Source of the DNA: an uncultured Rhizobiaceae group bacterium
Lineage (GTDB): Bacteria; Pseudomonadota; Alphaproteobacteria; Rhizobiales; Rhizobiaceae
Direction: 5' to 3'
DNA: 64,000 nucleotides
Assembly: GCA_937930845.1 (NCBI GenBank)
Contig: CALHBJ010000001.1
Span: forward strand, 922,379-986,378
This document shows, one piece after another, positions 16,138 through 24,812 of this stretch. Each line of letters starts with the position of its first letter. Positions within the stretch are counted from its first letter, which is position 1. The translations under genes and the position numbers were made by a program. The notes under the pieces were generated by a model that was not told the origin of the DNA, did not search any database, and worked only from the letters and a program-made list of their open reading frames with translations.

Positions 16138-17148
16138 ATGACAGACGTTCCCACCGGCGAAAAGGATTCCATTTCAGAAATGGAACGCCATTGGCTGTAT
16201 CGCCCCGATGTGCCGATCCAAAGTTCACCCTTTTTCGCATGGCCGCCACAGCCAATGGGTATTGTACATTGGGTCGCCGCGCGATGGTTTGCCCTGGCTG
16301 AAAACTTGCTTTTGACGCTTTTGGCCATTGGGTGCTGGTACTGGGTCGCGCCATCAATTGAGGAAGCCAGAGTCTTGTCATTTGGCTGGATTTTCGAGGT
16401 CTGGTTGCGGAATATGGTGTTGATGACAACCATTGCAGGCGGCCTGCATCTGTATTTTCACGTTTGGCGCAGGCAGGGACAGGGGCTCAAATTCGACCCG
16501 CGTGACATTCCACCCAAGGGGCGCGTTTTCACATTTGATTCTCAGCTATGGGACAATGTTTTTTGGACATTGGCGAGTGGCGTGACCTTGTGGACGGCCT
16601 ATGAAGTCATGATGTTCTGGGCAATGGCCAATGGCTATGCACCCATGTTGGATTGGGAATCCAACCCGGTCACATTCATCGTGATCCTGTTTCTCACGCC
16701 CATGTGGATTTCGTTTCACTTCTACTGGATCCACCGCGTTTTGCACTGGCCGCCACTCTATCGGATGGCCCATGCGCTGCATCATCGAAACACCAATGTC
16801 GGCCCATGGTCGGGCCTGTCGATGCACCCAATTGAGACGTTCATGTTCTTCTCATCCGTGTGCATTCATTTCCTTGTCGCGGCCCACCCGGTGCATATTC
16901 TGTTTCACATGTTTCATCAGGGAATTACGGCTGCCACGTCCCACACGGGTTTTGAAGGCCTGCTGGTGAAGGACAAAAACCGCCTGCATCTGGGCAATTT
17001 TCATCACCAGATGCACCATCGGTATTTCGAGTGCAATTACGGCAATCTGGAAGTGCCGTGGGACAAGGTGTTCGGCTCTTTCCATGATGGTACTGACGTG
17101 TCCCATGCGAGATTCAAACAACGCCGCAAACACCTGATGGGCGGATAA
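16138..17148 (+). CDS. Sterol desaturase/fatty acid hydroxylase family protein
   Basis: A 336-residue integral membrane di-iron enzyme. The eight-histidine pattern is complete: HRVLH near the middle, HALHH after the next helix, then HQMHH late, together with HFYWIH and HPIET. Several hydrophobic helices surround them. The family hydroxylates or desaturates lipids such as sterols, hopanoids, carotenoids or fatty acids; the substrate is unknown. The ATG at 16138 follows AAAAAAGG at a workable distance, and an in-frame ATG at 16117 is an alternative. It lies 92 bp after the ferric reductase-like gene, which might supply electrons (inference). Confidence 0.92.
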   Translation: MTDVPTGEKDSISEMERHWLYRPDVPIQSSPFFAWPPQPMGIVHWVAARWFALAENLLLTLLAIGCWYWVAPSIEEARVLSFGWIFEVWLRNMVLMTTIAGGLHLYFHVWRRQGQGLKFDPRDIPPKGRVFTFDSQLWDNVFWTLASGVTLWTAYEVMMFWAMANGYAPMLDWESNPVTFIVILFLTPMWISFHFYWIHRVLHWPPLYRMAHALHHRNTNVGPWSGLSMHPIETFMFFSSVCIHFLVAAHPVHILFHMFHQGITAATSHTGFEGLLVKDKNRLHLGNFHHQMHHRYFECNYGNLEVPWDKVFGSFHDGTDVSHARFKQRRKHLMGG

Positions 17149-17394
17149 TCCGGCAAGAGCGATCAACGACATTTGATCGGAAAATTGCAGGTTCACGTGG
17201 CTATTGAGCGTCAAATTGTCTTATTTCTTGTCGATTGCTGGGGACTTAGGCCAGAGGAAGCCTGAGCGCTCGTCCGGCTGCTCATGTGGTTCGACGAGAA
17301 CAACAAAAAACAAACTTGCAAATTTTCAAGACGTTTCGGCGCCCAGATTTGCCACCAGATATTTTATTATCCTGAATACAATGAGGAAACATCC

Positions 17395-18252
17395 ATGAAC
17401 TTTCGAAATTCAAGTCTGATCTCATCCGCCGCCGCCTTCATGCTGATTTCCAGCGCTGCAATTGCGGGCGAACAGGTCTCTGATGAGACCATTGCAAAAC
17501 AGCGCGCAGCATTGGCTAAAAACACACAAGGTGTGGGGTTTGGCCCCCAGTCCCCACGCGATCTGGGCACGCTTGGTGGCAGGAATAGTCGCGAATTTGC
17601 CGCCGCGCCTTCCTATAAACAGATGAACCTTTGCAACATTCACTTTCACGAAAATGCTGAACATAAAGGCGGCGAGTTCACAAAATATGCGGGCAATGGC
17701 GACGGCAAGGGATATGGGACCGGCTTCAAATATTCCGGCACTTTAAGCGCTGAGGAACTGGCGTCGTTTGATCGCAAGGTTGGCTCCAGCGAACATGGTG
17801 ACCTCGCCCCCGGCGATACAATTGAGGTTCACTACGTTCATACAACTGCCCAGGTTAAACCAGGACCAACACTTGGTTCTTGCCTGAGTGAAGCAATTGG
17901 AAATCCGCAATTGCGCGTTGAGACCCAGGTATATGTGATCGTCAACGATAACAGCGCCGGTGATTTTGTCGAACTGACGAAACACGCCGTGGTGGATGGC
18001 GTTCATCAGGCGGTCAACATTCCCACGGATACTGGCACGCCGGTTGAATATGATGGGTCAACCACAGGGCCAAGCTATAATGAAAAAGGCTCTCCATTTC
18101 AGGTGTCGTGGAGTGTGCGGCCCAAGGTCAAGAAAATCAGCATTTCCTCGGTGGATGCGTGGTTGAAGAATAATGTCTTTGATGAAGACCATGCCCACGG
18201 TGTGAGAAATCTGGTTGAGAACCCTGACCTGCTTTCCGCCATCGGCAAATAG
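17395..18252 (+). CDS. Delta-class carbonic anhydrase, secreted
   Basis: A 285-residue protein with a signal peptide (about residues 1-24, cleavage after AAIA/G). The mature part matches the delta-carbonic anhydrase family: a segment with C80, H83, H85 and H90 (LCNIHFHENAEHKGGEF) and a strand EVHYVHT with H146 and H149, which together contain the likely zinc ligands. C80 and C163 could form a disulfide. The class was first described in diatoms and is scattered in bacteria. It would interconvert CO2 and bicarbonate in the periplasm or outside the cell. A GAGGAAAC ribosome-binding site supports this start. The 246 bp upstream contain no other gene. Confidence 0.8.
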   Translation: MNFRNSSLISSAAAFMLISSAAIAGEQVSDETIAKQRAALAKNTQGVGFGPQSPRDLGTLGGRNSREFAAAPSYKQMNLCNIHFHENAEHKGGEFTKYAGNGDGKGYGTGFKYSGTLSAEELASFDRKVGSSEHGDLAPGDTIEVHYVHTTAQVKPGPTLGSCLSEAIGNPQLRVETQVYVIVNDNSAGDFVELTKHAVVDGVHQAVNIPTDTGTPVEYDGSTTGPSYNEKGSPFQVSWSVRPKVKKISISSVDAWLKNNVFDEDHAHGVRNLVENPDLLSAIGK

Positions 18253-18272
18253 ACTGTGATTGATGAAAATAC

Positions 18273-18315
18273 GAAACCGCAGACTTTGCCAATTGAGTGC
18301 AGGATCTGCGGTTTC
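18273..18315 (+). terminator. Inverted repeat after the carbonic anhydrase gene
   Basis: GAAACCGCAGA (18273-18283) and TCTGCGGTTTC (18305-18315) form a perfect 11-bp stem with a 21-base loop 20 bp after the stop codon. No strong T-run follows, so termination is plausible but not certain. Confidence 0.45.
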
Positions 18316-18363
18316 CAATTACACCGCTAACATGGGACGGTTCAGCACTAGCCCGTTGGAGCT

Positions 18364-19053
18364 CTAAAGCAGGCCCCATTTTTCATAGTCCGACACCAGC
18401 AAATGTGTGGGCGACACGTCTTCCTCAACATTGGCAAAGCGGCCAATTGGCTGTTCGAAAATATTGTCGGTAAGATCATCGTTTACCGTTGAAACTTCGC
18501 CGATGAGCACGTCACCGCCCTCGCCCCAAAACTTGTGCCAATTGCCAGGATGCAGGGTAACGCTTTCGCCTGGGGCAAGCTGAAGAATGCTGCCGGGTTT
18601 CAGCACCTTGCGAACCCCATCACAACTCACTGGCACGTGCGCGTTGCGGTCGATCTTTCCTTCTCCATCACTTTCAAACATTTCAATCGCCAGCGTTGCC
18701 CCGCCCCGATTGATGATGTCTTCCGTCTTGATCACATGGCGATGCATGGGGGAAATCTGATCGTGACGGGAGATCATTATCTTCTCGGCATAACACATGC
18801 CGCCCCCGCGCTTGAGATCCTCAAGAGAACCGTTGCGCGCGGTAAAAAGGAACAACCCAAATTCGTCAAAATTTCCCGCACCAAAATCCGTTATGTCCCA
18901 GCCCAATCGCGCGCCAACAATGCCTTGGATGTCAGACTTGCGCTGCAACATTTCATCGGGCGACCAATAGGCAAAAGGTGGCAGGACGACGCCGAATGAT
19001 CGCATGAACTCATCGGCATTCTTGATGATCTCGTTAACGGTGGAGCGCTTCAT
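18364..19053 (-). CDS. D-lyxose/D-mannose isomerase family cupin
   Basis: A 229-residue protein with the metal-binding cupin barrel of the D-lyxose ketol-isomerase (YdaE-like) family. HRHVIKTED supplies two His and a Glu, and HPGNWHKFWGEGGDVLIGEVS contains the remaining His and the C-terminal barrel strand. The N-terminal helical cap begins MKRSTVNEIIKNADEF. Such enzymes interconvert lyxose/xylulose or mannose/fructose. It converges on the carbonic anhydrase gene and stands apart from the amidase gene (91 bp), so no operon partner is evident. Confidence 0.85.
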   Translation of the reverse strand: MKRSTVNEIIKNADEFMRSFGVVLPPFAYWSPDEMLQRKSDIQGIVGARLGWDITDFGAGNFDEFGLFLFTARNGSLEDLKRGGGMCYAEKIMISRHDQISPMHRHVIKTEDIINRGGATLAIEMFESDGEGKIDRNAHVPVSCDGVRKVLKPGSILQLAPGESVTLHPGNWHKFWGEGGDVLIGEVSTVNDDLTDNIFEQPIGRFANVEEDVSPTHLLVSDYEKWGLL

Positions 19054-19144
19054 GACATTCCCTTATCTCGTGCACGATCACGCGCGGTTGAATATTACAA
19101 ACTGTAGCTGGGATCAGGCCGAACAGAAGCTCACACTTGCCAGT

Positions 19145-20593
19145 TCACTTCACCACCGGATCAATTGGTAATAATGGGCCACCTGTTGCCAGTTCAACGA
19201 ACCTGGCGACCTGGAGCAGCCCGGCTTCATCCCGGGGGCGGCCAATCATTTGCAGGCCAACAGGCAAGCCGCGCGGCCCCAGACCAACGGGCACAGAAAT
19301 GGCAGGCAGGCCCGTAACCGTTGCAAGAAAGGCAAACCGCAGCCAATCCATATAGCCATCGAGTTGCTGGCCACCAATTTCCGTCACCCATTCTTCTGAT
19401 TGGGGATGGGGCATGCAGCCAACAACGGGCAGTGCCAAAACATCAAACTTCTCAAACAGAGACACCATATTGGCAAATATGGCGGAGCGGTTGATCTGTG
19501 CGTTACAGATTTGCGAAATCGTCAGCGCTTCGCCAAAGACTGTATTTTCCTCAAGGGTCGATTTGAAGTGTTGGCGTATTTGCGGCGCGGTCAGTTTACC
19601 GGCTGCTGCCCACATCATGCCGCGCAGCGTGTGATAGGTTTCTTCAAGGGTGGAGGTATCGGGCGCTGCTTCTTCGACGATCGCGCCGCTGGTTTGCAAA
19701 TTTTGCATCACACCTTGCAAATGATCCGCCATTTCCCGATCCACTGCGCCAAATCCGTTAAGGTCCATGGAGAAGGCAATTTTGGGTTTTTCATTGGGGC
19801 GTTTTACGGCCTCAATATAGGGTGTTTGTGGGGCCGGATAAGAGATGGGCTGGCGCGGTTCAAACGCTGCCATATTGTCTAGAAACAAGGCGCAATCGGT
19901 AACTGAACGCGCCATTGGCCCCTGAACACCTTCCAACATAAAGGCCAGATCGGCAGAAGACCCACCAGCGCGACCAGGGCTGGGTCGAAGGCCCACAATG
20001 CCACAAAATGCCGCCGGGGTACGCAGGGAACCGCCATGGTCGGACCCGTGGCTGAGCCATACTTCGCCGGTGGCCAAGGACACCGCCGCACCGCCGGAGG
20101 ATCCCCCCGCATTTAGTTTTGTGTCCCAGGGATTGTAAGTGGGGCCAAACACATCGTTGAATGTGTTGCCGCCTGCACCAAGTTCGGGCGAATTGGTTTT
20201 GCCCACAACCAGCCCGCCATAGGCTTCAATGCGTTCAACAAGGGGGTCGCTGGCAGTTGGAACAAAATCAGCCAGCCCTTTTGTGCCCCACGTGCTGAGC
20301 ACCCCTTTGACAGCATTAAGGTCTTTGATTCCCAGTGGCAGTCCTCCCAGCCAGCCTGTGCTGCCTGCATTTGCCATATCGAGATCATTGGCGGCGGCTT
20401 CGGCCCTTTCCCAACACACAGTTGGCATGGCGTTCACCAATGGTTCGACTGCCTCAACGCGCTCGCGAGACGCACTAAGCAATTCCGATGAAGACACTTC
20501 ACCTTTGGCAAGAAGCTGAACAACTTCATGGGCCTCAAGCCGACAAATTTCCGGCCCGGTGAATTCTGGATAGGAGCTGGTTTTTTCGGCCAT
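19145..20593 (-). CDS. Amidase (amidase signature family)
   Basis: A 482-residue amidase-signature enzyme with the full Ser-cisSer-Lys triad: K90 in LGIKDLNAV, the cis-Ser in GGSSGGAAVSLATG (S165/S166), and the nucleophile S189 in GSDHGGSLRTPAAFCG. It hydrolyses amides; the substrate is unknown. The ATG at 20593 is preferred, because the frame is open to 20668 but the extra 25 residues are not family-like. It is divergent from the hydroxyquinol-type dioxygenase gene, with 189 bp between them that contain two short GC-rich dyads and the shared promoter zone. Confidence 0.93.
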   Translation of the reverse strand: MAEKTSSYPEFTGPEICRLEAHEVVQLLAKGEVSSSELLSASRERVEAVEPLVNAMPTVCWERAEAAANDLDMANAGSTGWLGGLPLGIKDLNAVKGVLSTWGTKGLADFVPTASDPLVERIEAYGGLVVGKTNSPELGAGGNTFNDVFGPTYNPWDTKLNAGGSSGGAAVSLATGEVWLSHGSDHGGSLRTPAAFCGIVGLRPSPGRAGGSSADLAFMLEGVQGPMARSVTDCALFLDNMAAFEPRQPISYPAPQTPYIEAVKRPNEKPKIAFSMDLNGFGAVDREMADHLQGVMQNLQTSGAIVEEAAPDTSTLEETYHTLRGMMWAAAGKLTAPQIRQHFKSTLEENTVFGEALTISQICNAQINRSAIFANMVSLFEKFDVLALPVVGCMPHPQSEEWVTEIGGQQLDGYMDWLRFAFLATVTGLPAISVPVGLGPRGLPVGLQMIGRPRDEAGLLQVARFVELATGGPLLPIDPVVK

Positions 20594-20782
20594 GGGCGTG
20601 TCCACTGAAAATCTGATCGACAAAATAACGATGGAACCTACCATTTTGCGGGGTGATGGAAACTCCAAATCTAACTTCGTTCACCATTCACTACCCAACC
20701 GCTTCGGTTTGAACTAGCATTCGGCCAAATTACAGCAGCCGGCCCGTGTGGGCCCGCAAAAATTGATTGAAGGAAGCGCCAC

Positions 20783-21679
20783 ATGCGTACGGTTAGCAAA
20801 GACAACATTACCGAGGCTTTTTTGGGATATGTGGCCAAGGACACCGACCCACGGCTGAAGTTTGTTCTTGAGAAACTGGCAACGCATTTGCACGATTTTG
20901 TACGCGAAACGCAGTTGACCCACAGCGAGTGGCGCAAGGGACTGGAGCTTCTTTATGCTGCCGGGGAGATTTCCACCCCCCAGCGCAATGAGTTCATCCT
21001 GCTTTCAGACGTGTTGGGCCTGTCATCCCTGGTCGACATGGTGAATTCACCCGACCATGGAACACCTTCGAGCGTGCTTGGGCCATTTCACGTTCTTGGT
21101 GCGCCGGATGTACCGGTGGGCGTTGATCTGATCGGCGATAATAAAGGTGTGCCCGTGGTTGTGGGCGGCAGGGTTTTGACACCGGAAGGAGAACCCATTG
21201 CCGGTGCTGAACTGGAAATCTGGCAAACCGCAGATAACGGACTTTATTCCAATCAGGACGAGGCGCAGGCTGAATATAATTTGCGCGCGCACATGACCAG
21301 CGACAAGGATGGGCGTTACCTCTTTTCCACTGTCCGCCCTGCCCCTTACACGGTTCCAGATGATGGTCCCGTTGGCGAATTGCTGCATGCAACCGGGCGT
21401 CACCCATGGCGTCCTTCGCATCTGCATTTCATCGTCACAGCAGAAAGTCATCGGCCATTGGTCACGGAAGTATTTCCAAGCGATGATGAATATCTCGATG
21501 AGGACGCCGTGTTTGGTGTGCGCGAGCAATTGGTGATGGAATATCAGGAGCGCAATGACGCCTCACAATTGCCCGACGATTTGGAAATCAAGGGACGTCT
21601 TCCCTCCACATTTTATGTGGTGGACTTCGACTTCGTTCTCGCCGCCGATACCGGAATGAGCCAATTGCTCACCAGTTAG
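20783..21679 (+). CDS. Intradiol ring-cleavage dioxygenase (hydroxyquinol 1,2-dioxygenase type)
   Basis: A 298-residue enzyme. The helical N-terminal dimerisation domain (about 1-100) precedes the beta-sandwich. Iron ligands are visible: Y155 (DNGLYSNQ), Y189 (RPAPYTVPDDGP), H213 and H215 (RHPWRPSHLHF). The pattern fits hydroxyquinol or chlorocatechol dioxygenases more than protocatechuate dioxygenase subunits. It opens an aromatic ring between two hydroxyls to give a (maleyl-acetate-type) diacid. A GAAGGA ribosome-binding site precedes the ATG. No maleylacetate reductase or other ring-pathway gene adjoins it, so the pathway is incomplete in this window. Confidence 0.92.
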   Translation: MRTVSKDNITEAFLGYVAKDTDPRLKFVLEKLATHLHDFVRETQLTHSEWRKGLELLYAAGEISTPQRNEFILLSDVLGLSSLVDMVNSPDHGTPSSVLGPFHVLGAPDVPVGVDLIGDNKGVPVVVGGRVLTPEGEPIAGAELEIWQTADNGLYSNQDEAQAEYNLRAHMTSDKDGRYLFSTVRPAPYTVPDDGPVGELLHATGRHPWRPSHLHFIVTAESHRPLVTEVFPSDDEYLDEDAVFGVREQLVMEYQERNDASQLPDDLEIKGRLPSTFYVVDFDFVLAADTGMSQLLTS

Positions 21680-21715
21680 CAGCCTCAAGGGCCAGCGCAT
21701 TTGAGATTGATGCGA

Positions 21716-23299
21716 CTACCATTCACCGATGCGAATGCCGGATGCAGATTCTCCGGCACGGGTCTCACGCACAACCTCATCGGTCATGGCCACACGGTTT
21801 TTACGATCCAGCAGACGTTCGAACAGTTTGTTTTTCATCTCGGCCACCACGAGTGCGAATGCGGGGTTGCGCCCCAGATCGTTGAATTCATTGGGATCAA
21901 TGTCCAGGTCGAATAGCTGGGGCGGAAAGTTCTTAAAGTGCACGAATTTCCACCGCTTGGTACGCAGCATATATCCGCGGGCATCGGACTCGCCCACGTT
22001 CAGCGCGGATTTTGCTGAATAGAACGCATAGTCGATTTCAGAAAACGCTGCGTCGCGCCAGTCGGTTGGGGTCTCACCGCGCAGCAGCGGGCCTAAGGAG
22101 CGACCTTCGATCCGGTGTGGCGCCTGCGGGGCACCGGTGGCTTCCAGGAAAGTGGGCACCAGATCAATCGCCTCAACCAGGGCCTGGCTGCGCGTGCCGC
22201 GTGTGGCATCGGCTTCTTTTCGCGGATCATAAATGATCAATGGCACACGCACGGACACCTCGTGGAACAATTCCTTCTCTCCCATCCAATGGTCCCCCAG
22301 ATAGTCCCCGTGGTCGGAGGTGAATACGATCATGGTCTCATCCGCCTTGCCTTGGGTTTCAAGATAGGCAAACAGATTTCCAAGGTGATCATCGATCTGT
22401 TTAATCAACCCCATATAGGCAGGCAGCACTGTTTCGCGCACTTCGTCGCGGGAGAATGTCTGGCTCACCTGCATGTCCATGAACGCGCCAAAAACCGGAT
22501 TGGGGTCAACCTTTTCGGCTTCATCGCGAATGACCGGCAGAAAAGTGTCTGGGCCATACATATCGTGATACGGCGCAGGCGCCATATAGGGCCAGTGGGG
22601 CTTGATGTAACTTAAGTGGCAAAGCCAGGGGGTATCACCGGACTCTTCAATGAAATCCATGGCCCTGCGGGTCATATACGCTGTTTCAGAATGCTCTTCT
22701 TTGACCCGGGCGGGCAAGTTGGAATGACGCAATTCCCAACCTGACAGAACCTCGCCATTTTCACCCTCAGCCGAATTGGCATAATCGTTCCAGGGATTTT
22801 CCCCTTCATATCCCAGTTCGCGCAACCAGTCGTTGTAACGCAGCTTGCCGCCGCGCCGCCTGAGGCCGGGCGTTGGATGCAATCCATCATCGCGTTCGAA
22901 TGGCTCAAATCCGGGCTCGCTTATGATACAGCCAATCTCGGTTTCTTCATTAAGGCCAAGGCGTGCCATGCCTTCCTTATCGGCCATCATATGGGTCTTG
23001 CCAATCACAGCAGTGCGCACCCCCACCGGCTGCAGATAATCGCCCAGTGTCAATTCTCCAATGGGAAGCGGCACCCTGTTCCAGGTTGACCCGTGGCTGA
23101 ACACAGTGCGCCCCGTATAACAACTGGCCCGTGACGGGCCGCATACCGGCGACTGAACATAGGCCCGGTCGAACTGCACGCCTTTTGCTGCCAGCTTATC
23201 GATATTTGGCGTGTGCAAATTTGGGTGGCCATAGCACGACAGATAATCCCAGCGCAGTTGGTCCGCCATGATGAAAAGGATGTTCTTGATCTGGGTCAT
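21716..23299 (-). CDS. Sulfatase / phosphonate monoester hydrolase family
   Basis: A 527-residue alkaline-phosphatase-superfamily enzyme. The sulfatase motif CGPSRASCYTGR starts at C53, the cysteine normally converted to formylglycine. Metal ligands are in the N-terminal LFIMADQLRWDYL segment and in FTSDHGDYLGDHWMGEKELFHE. The N-terminal layout (HPNLHTPNIDKLAAKGVQFDRAY) is shared by type I sulfatases and phosphonate monoester hydrolases, and the ester cleaved cannot be chosen. No signal peptide is seen, so it is cytoplasmic. An AAGGTGA ribosome-binding site precedes the ATG. It is divergent from the PhyH-like gene. Confidence 0.93.
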   Translation of the reverse strand: MTQIKNILFIMADQLRWDYLSCYGHPNLHTPNIDKLAAKGVQFDRAYVQSPVCGPSRASCYTGRTVFSHGSTWNRVPLPIGELTLGDYLQPVGVRTAVIGKTHMMADKEGMARLGLNEETEIGCIISEPGFEPFERDDGLHPTPGLRRRGGKLRYNDWLRELGYEGENPWNDYANSAEGENGEVLSGWELRHSNLPARVKEEHSETAYMTRRAMDFIEESGDTPWLCHLSYIKPHWPYMAPAPYHDMYGPDTFLPVIRDEAEKVDPNPVFGAFMDMQVSQTFSRDEVRETVLPAYMGLIKQIDDHLGNLFAYLETQGKADETMIVFTSDHGDYLGDHWMGEKELFHEVSVRVPLIIYDPRKEADATRGTRSQALVEAIDLVPTFLEATGAPQAPHRIEGRSLGPLLRGETPTDWRDAAFSEIDYAFYSAKSALNVGESDARGYMLRTKRWKFVHFKNFPPQLFDLDIDPNEFNDLGRNPAFALVVAEMKNKLFERLLDRKNRVAMTDEVVRETRAGESASGIRIGEW

Positions 23300-23413
23300 C
23301 GGTCACCTTGAGGGGCTGGATCGCATTGCACCGTTTAACGGCTCTTGGAAATACAATACGCAATCCCCACCCCAACGCTATCCAGCGGGAGACAAACGCC
23401 ACAATTAATGTTC

Positions 23414-23430
23414 ATTTGCTTCGAACAAAT
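23414..23430. promoter_or_regulatory. Palindrome between sulfatase and PhyH genes
   Basis: ATTTG-CTTCGAA-CAAAT, with a self-complementary TTCGAA centre, lies 115 bp from the sulfatase start and 134 bp from the PhyH start in the 264-bp divergent gap. It is a candidate operator for one or both genes, supported by symmetry and position only. Confidence 0.3.
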
Positions 23431-23563
23431 TTGGTGGGCGTTGTGATCATTTGGCGACACCGGGCCAAGCACACGATAGTCTTGAGTTCAGGCGCACTGG
23501 TGTGACCACGTTACGGCGGGAGACTCGTGGCCAAAGACGCCATGGCACAATAGGAGAACTGGC

Positions 23564-24745
23564 ATGAATGCGATTGGACAACGACACAACGGCTATTACA
23601 GCGCAGACGCCTGTGATCTTAGTGAATTTGCATCGCTCGTTTCGCGCAAGCTCGAAAGTGCAGACGTTCCCCACGCCAGCGAAGTGCTCAAGAATATTCC
23701 GCTTTATGACATGAATGCATTGCGGCCCAACCTGAAAGACGCAGCTAAACGGCGCGCGCTCATGGCGGAATGGGCGCATGTGTTGATGCATTCATGCGGT
23801 GCGATCGTACTCAAAAACGCCTATGAAAGCACCGATTGCATTGATGCCGCGACGCGCGAATATGACGCGATTATCGAGCGCGAAAAACAATCTGCCGGTG
23901 GTGGGGCAGATCATTTTGCCGCAGCCGGCAGCAATGACCGCATCTGGAATTCATTGGAAAAACTGTGCCAGGCAGCGCCAGAGACATTTGTGCATTATTT
24001 TGCCAATCCAGCCATTGATGCAGCCTGCGAAGCCTGGCTTGGGCCCAATTATCAAATGACGGCACAGGTGAATTTGGTGCATCCCGGCGGGGCGGCGCAA
24101 CTGGCGCACCGGGATTATCACCTTGGATTTCAGACCGCAGATATCAGCGCAACCTATCCGGCACACGTGCATGAGCTGTCACCCGCTCTCACCCTGCAGG
24201 GTGCTGTAGCCCATTGCGACATGCCGGTTGAAAGCGGCACAACCAAATTGCTTCCGTTTTCGCAAATGTATCACCCAGGATATACCGCCTGGCGACGCGA
24301 CGATTTTCGCGCCTATTTCGAAGACCATTGTGTGCAATTGCCATTGGAAAAAGGGGATGCGCTGTTTTTCAGCCCGGCAATTTTTCATGCCGCCGGCGCC
24401 AATGTGAGCAATGATATTCATCGCATGGCAAATCTGCTGCAAATCTCGTCTGCTTTTGGCATTGCCATGGAATCCATAGACCGCACACAAATGTGCAAGA
24501 CAATCTACCCCTGCGTACTGGGTCTGCACCAAAATGGCGGGCTCGAAACGGAAGCTGTAGCGGCAGCCATTTCGGCAACCGCCTATGGCTATTCCTTCCC
24601 TACCAGCCTTGACAATGACCCGCCGGTTGGCGGCCTCGCGCCGGAAACTCAAAACGCGCTGTTCCACCGGGCTCTTGGTGAAAACTGGTCTTTGACAGAA
24701 TTCAGCGAGGCCCTTGATGCGCAAAATCACAAACGATTTGGTTAG
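23564..24745 (+). CDS. Phytanoyl-CoA dioxygenase (PhyH) family protein
   Basis: A 393-residue Fe(II)/2-oxoglutarate-dependent oxygenase. The double-stranded beta-helix carries the HxD motif in AQLAHRDYHLGFQ and the distal His in SPAIFHAAGANVS, with a following Arg (DIHRMANLLQ) suitable for 2-oxoglutarate. The chain is longer than the simplest PhyH enzymes, with an N-terminal extension of about 130 residues. The substrate is unknown. It may oxidise a sulfated or phosphorylated compound handled by the divergent sulfatase (inference). The start is preceded by a weak GGAG. Confidence 0.88.
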   Translation: MNAIGQRHNGYYSADACDLSEFASLVSRKLESADVPHASEVLKNIPLYDMNALRPNLKDAAKRRALMAEWAHVLMHSCGAIVLKNAYESTDCIDAATREYDAIIEREKQSAGGGADHFAAAGSNDRIWNSLEKLCQAAPETFVHYFANPAIDAACEAWLGPNYQMTAQVNLVHPGGAAQLAHRDYHLGFQTADISATYPAHVHELSPALTLQGAVAHCDMPVESGTTKLLPFSQMYHPGYTAWRRDDFRAYFEDHCVQLPLEKGDALFFSPAIFHAAGANVSNDIHRMANLLQISSAFGIAMESIDRTQMCKTIYPCVLGLHQNGGLETEAVAAAISATAYGYSFPTSLDNDPPVGGLAPETQNALFHRALGENWSLTEFSEALDAQNHKRFG

Positions 24746-24771
24746 TATTATCCGACCTTGATTTTTTAAGG

Positions 24772-24812
24772 CCAATGGGCGCGCCATTGGGGCTGCTGCT
24801 TATCCCCAATGG
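24772..24812 (+). promoter_or_regulatory. Mutually exclusive hairpins over a start codon
   Basis: Three segments follow one another: CCAATGG (24772-24778), CCATTGGGG (24784-24792) and CCCCAATGG (24804-24812). The middle segment can pair with the first (7 bp, 5-base loop) or with the third (9 bp, 11-base loop). The third contains the ATG (24809-24811) of the 1378-residue cyclase, so the second hairpin would hide the start codon and the first would free it. No Shine-Dalgarno sequence lies at normal spacing. The layout resembles a translational switch; that function is inference. Confidence 0.45.
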
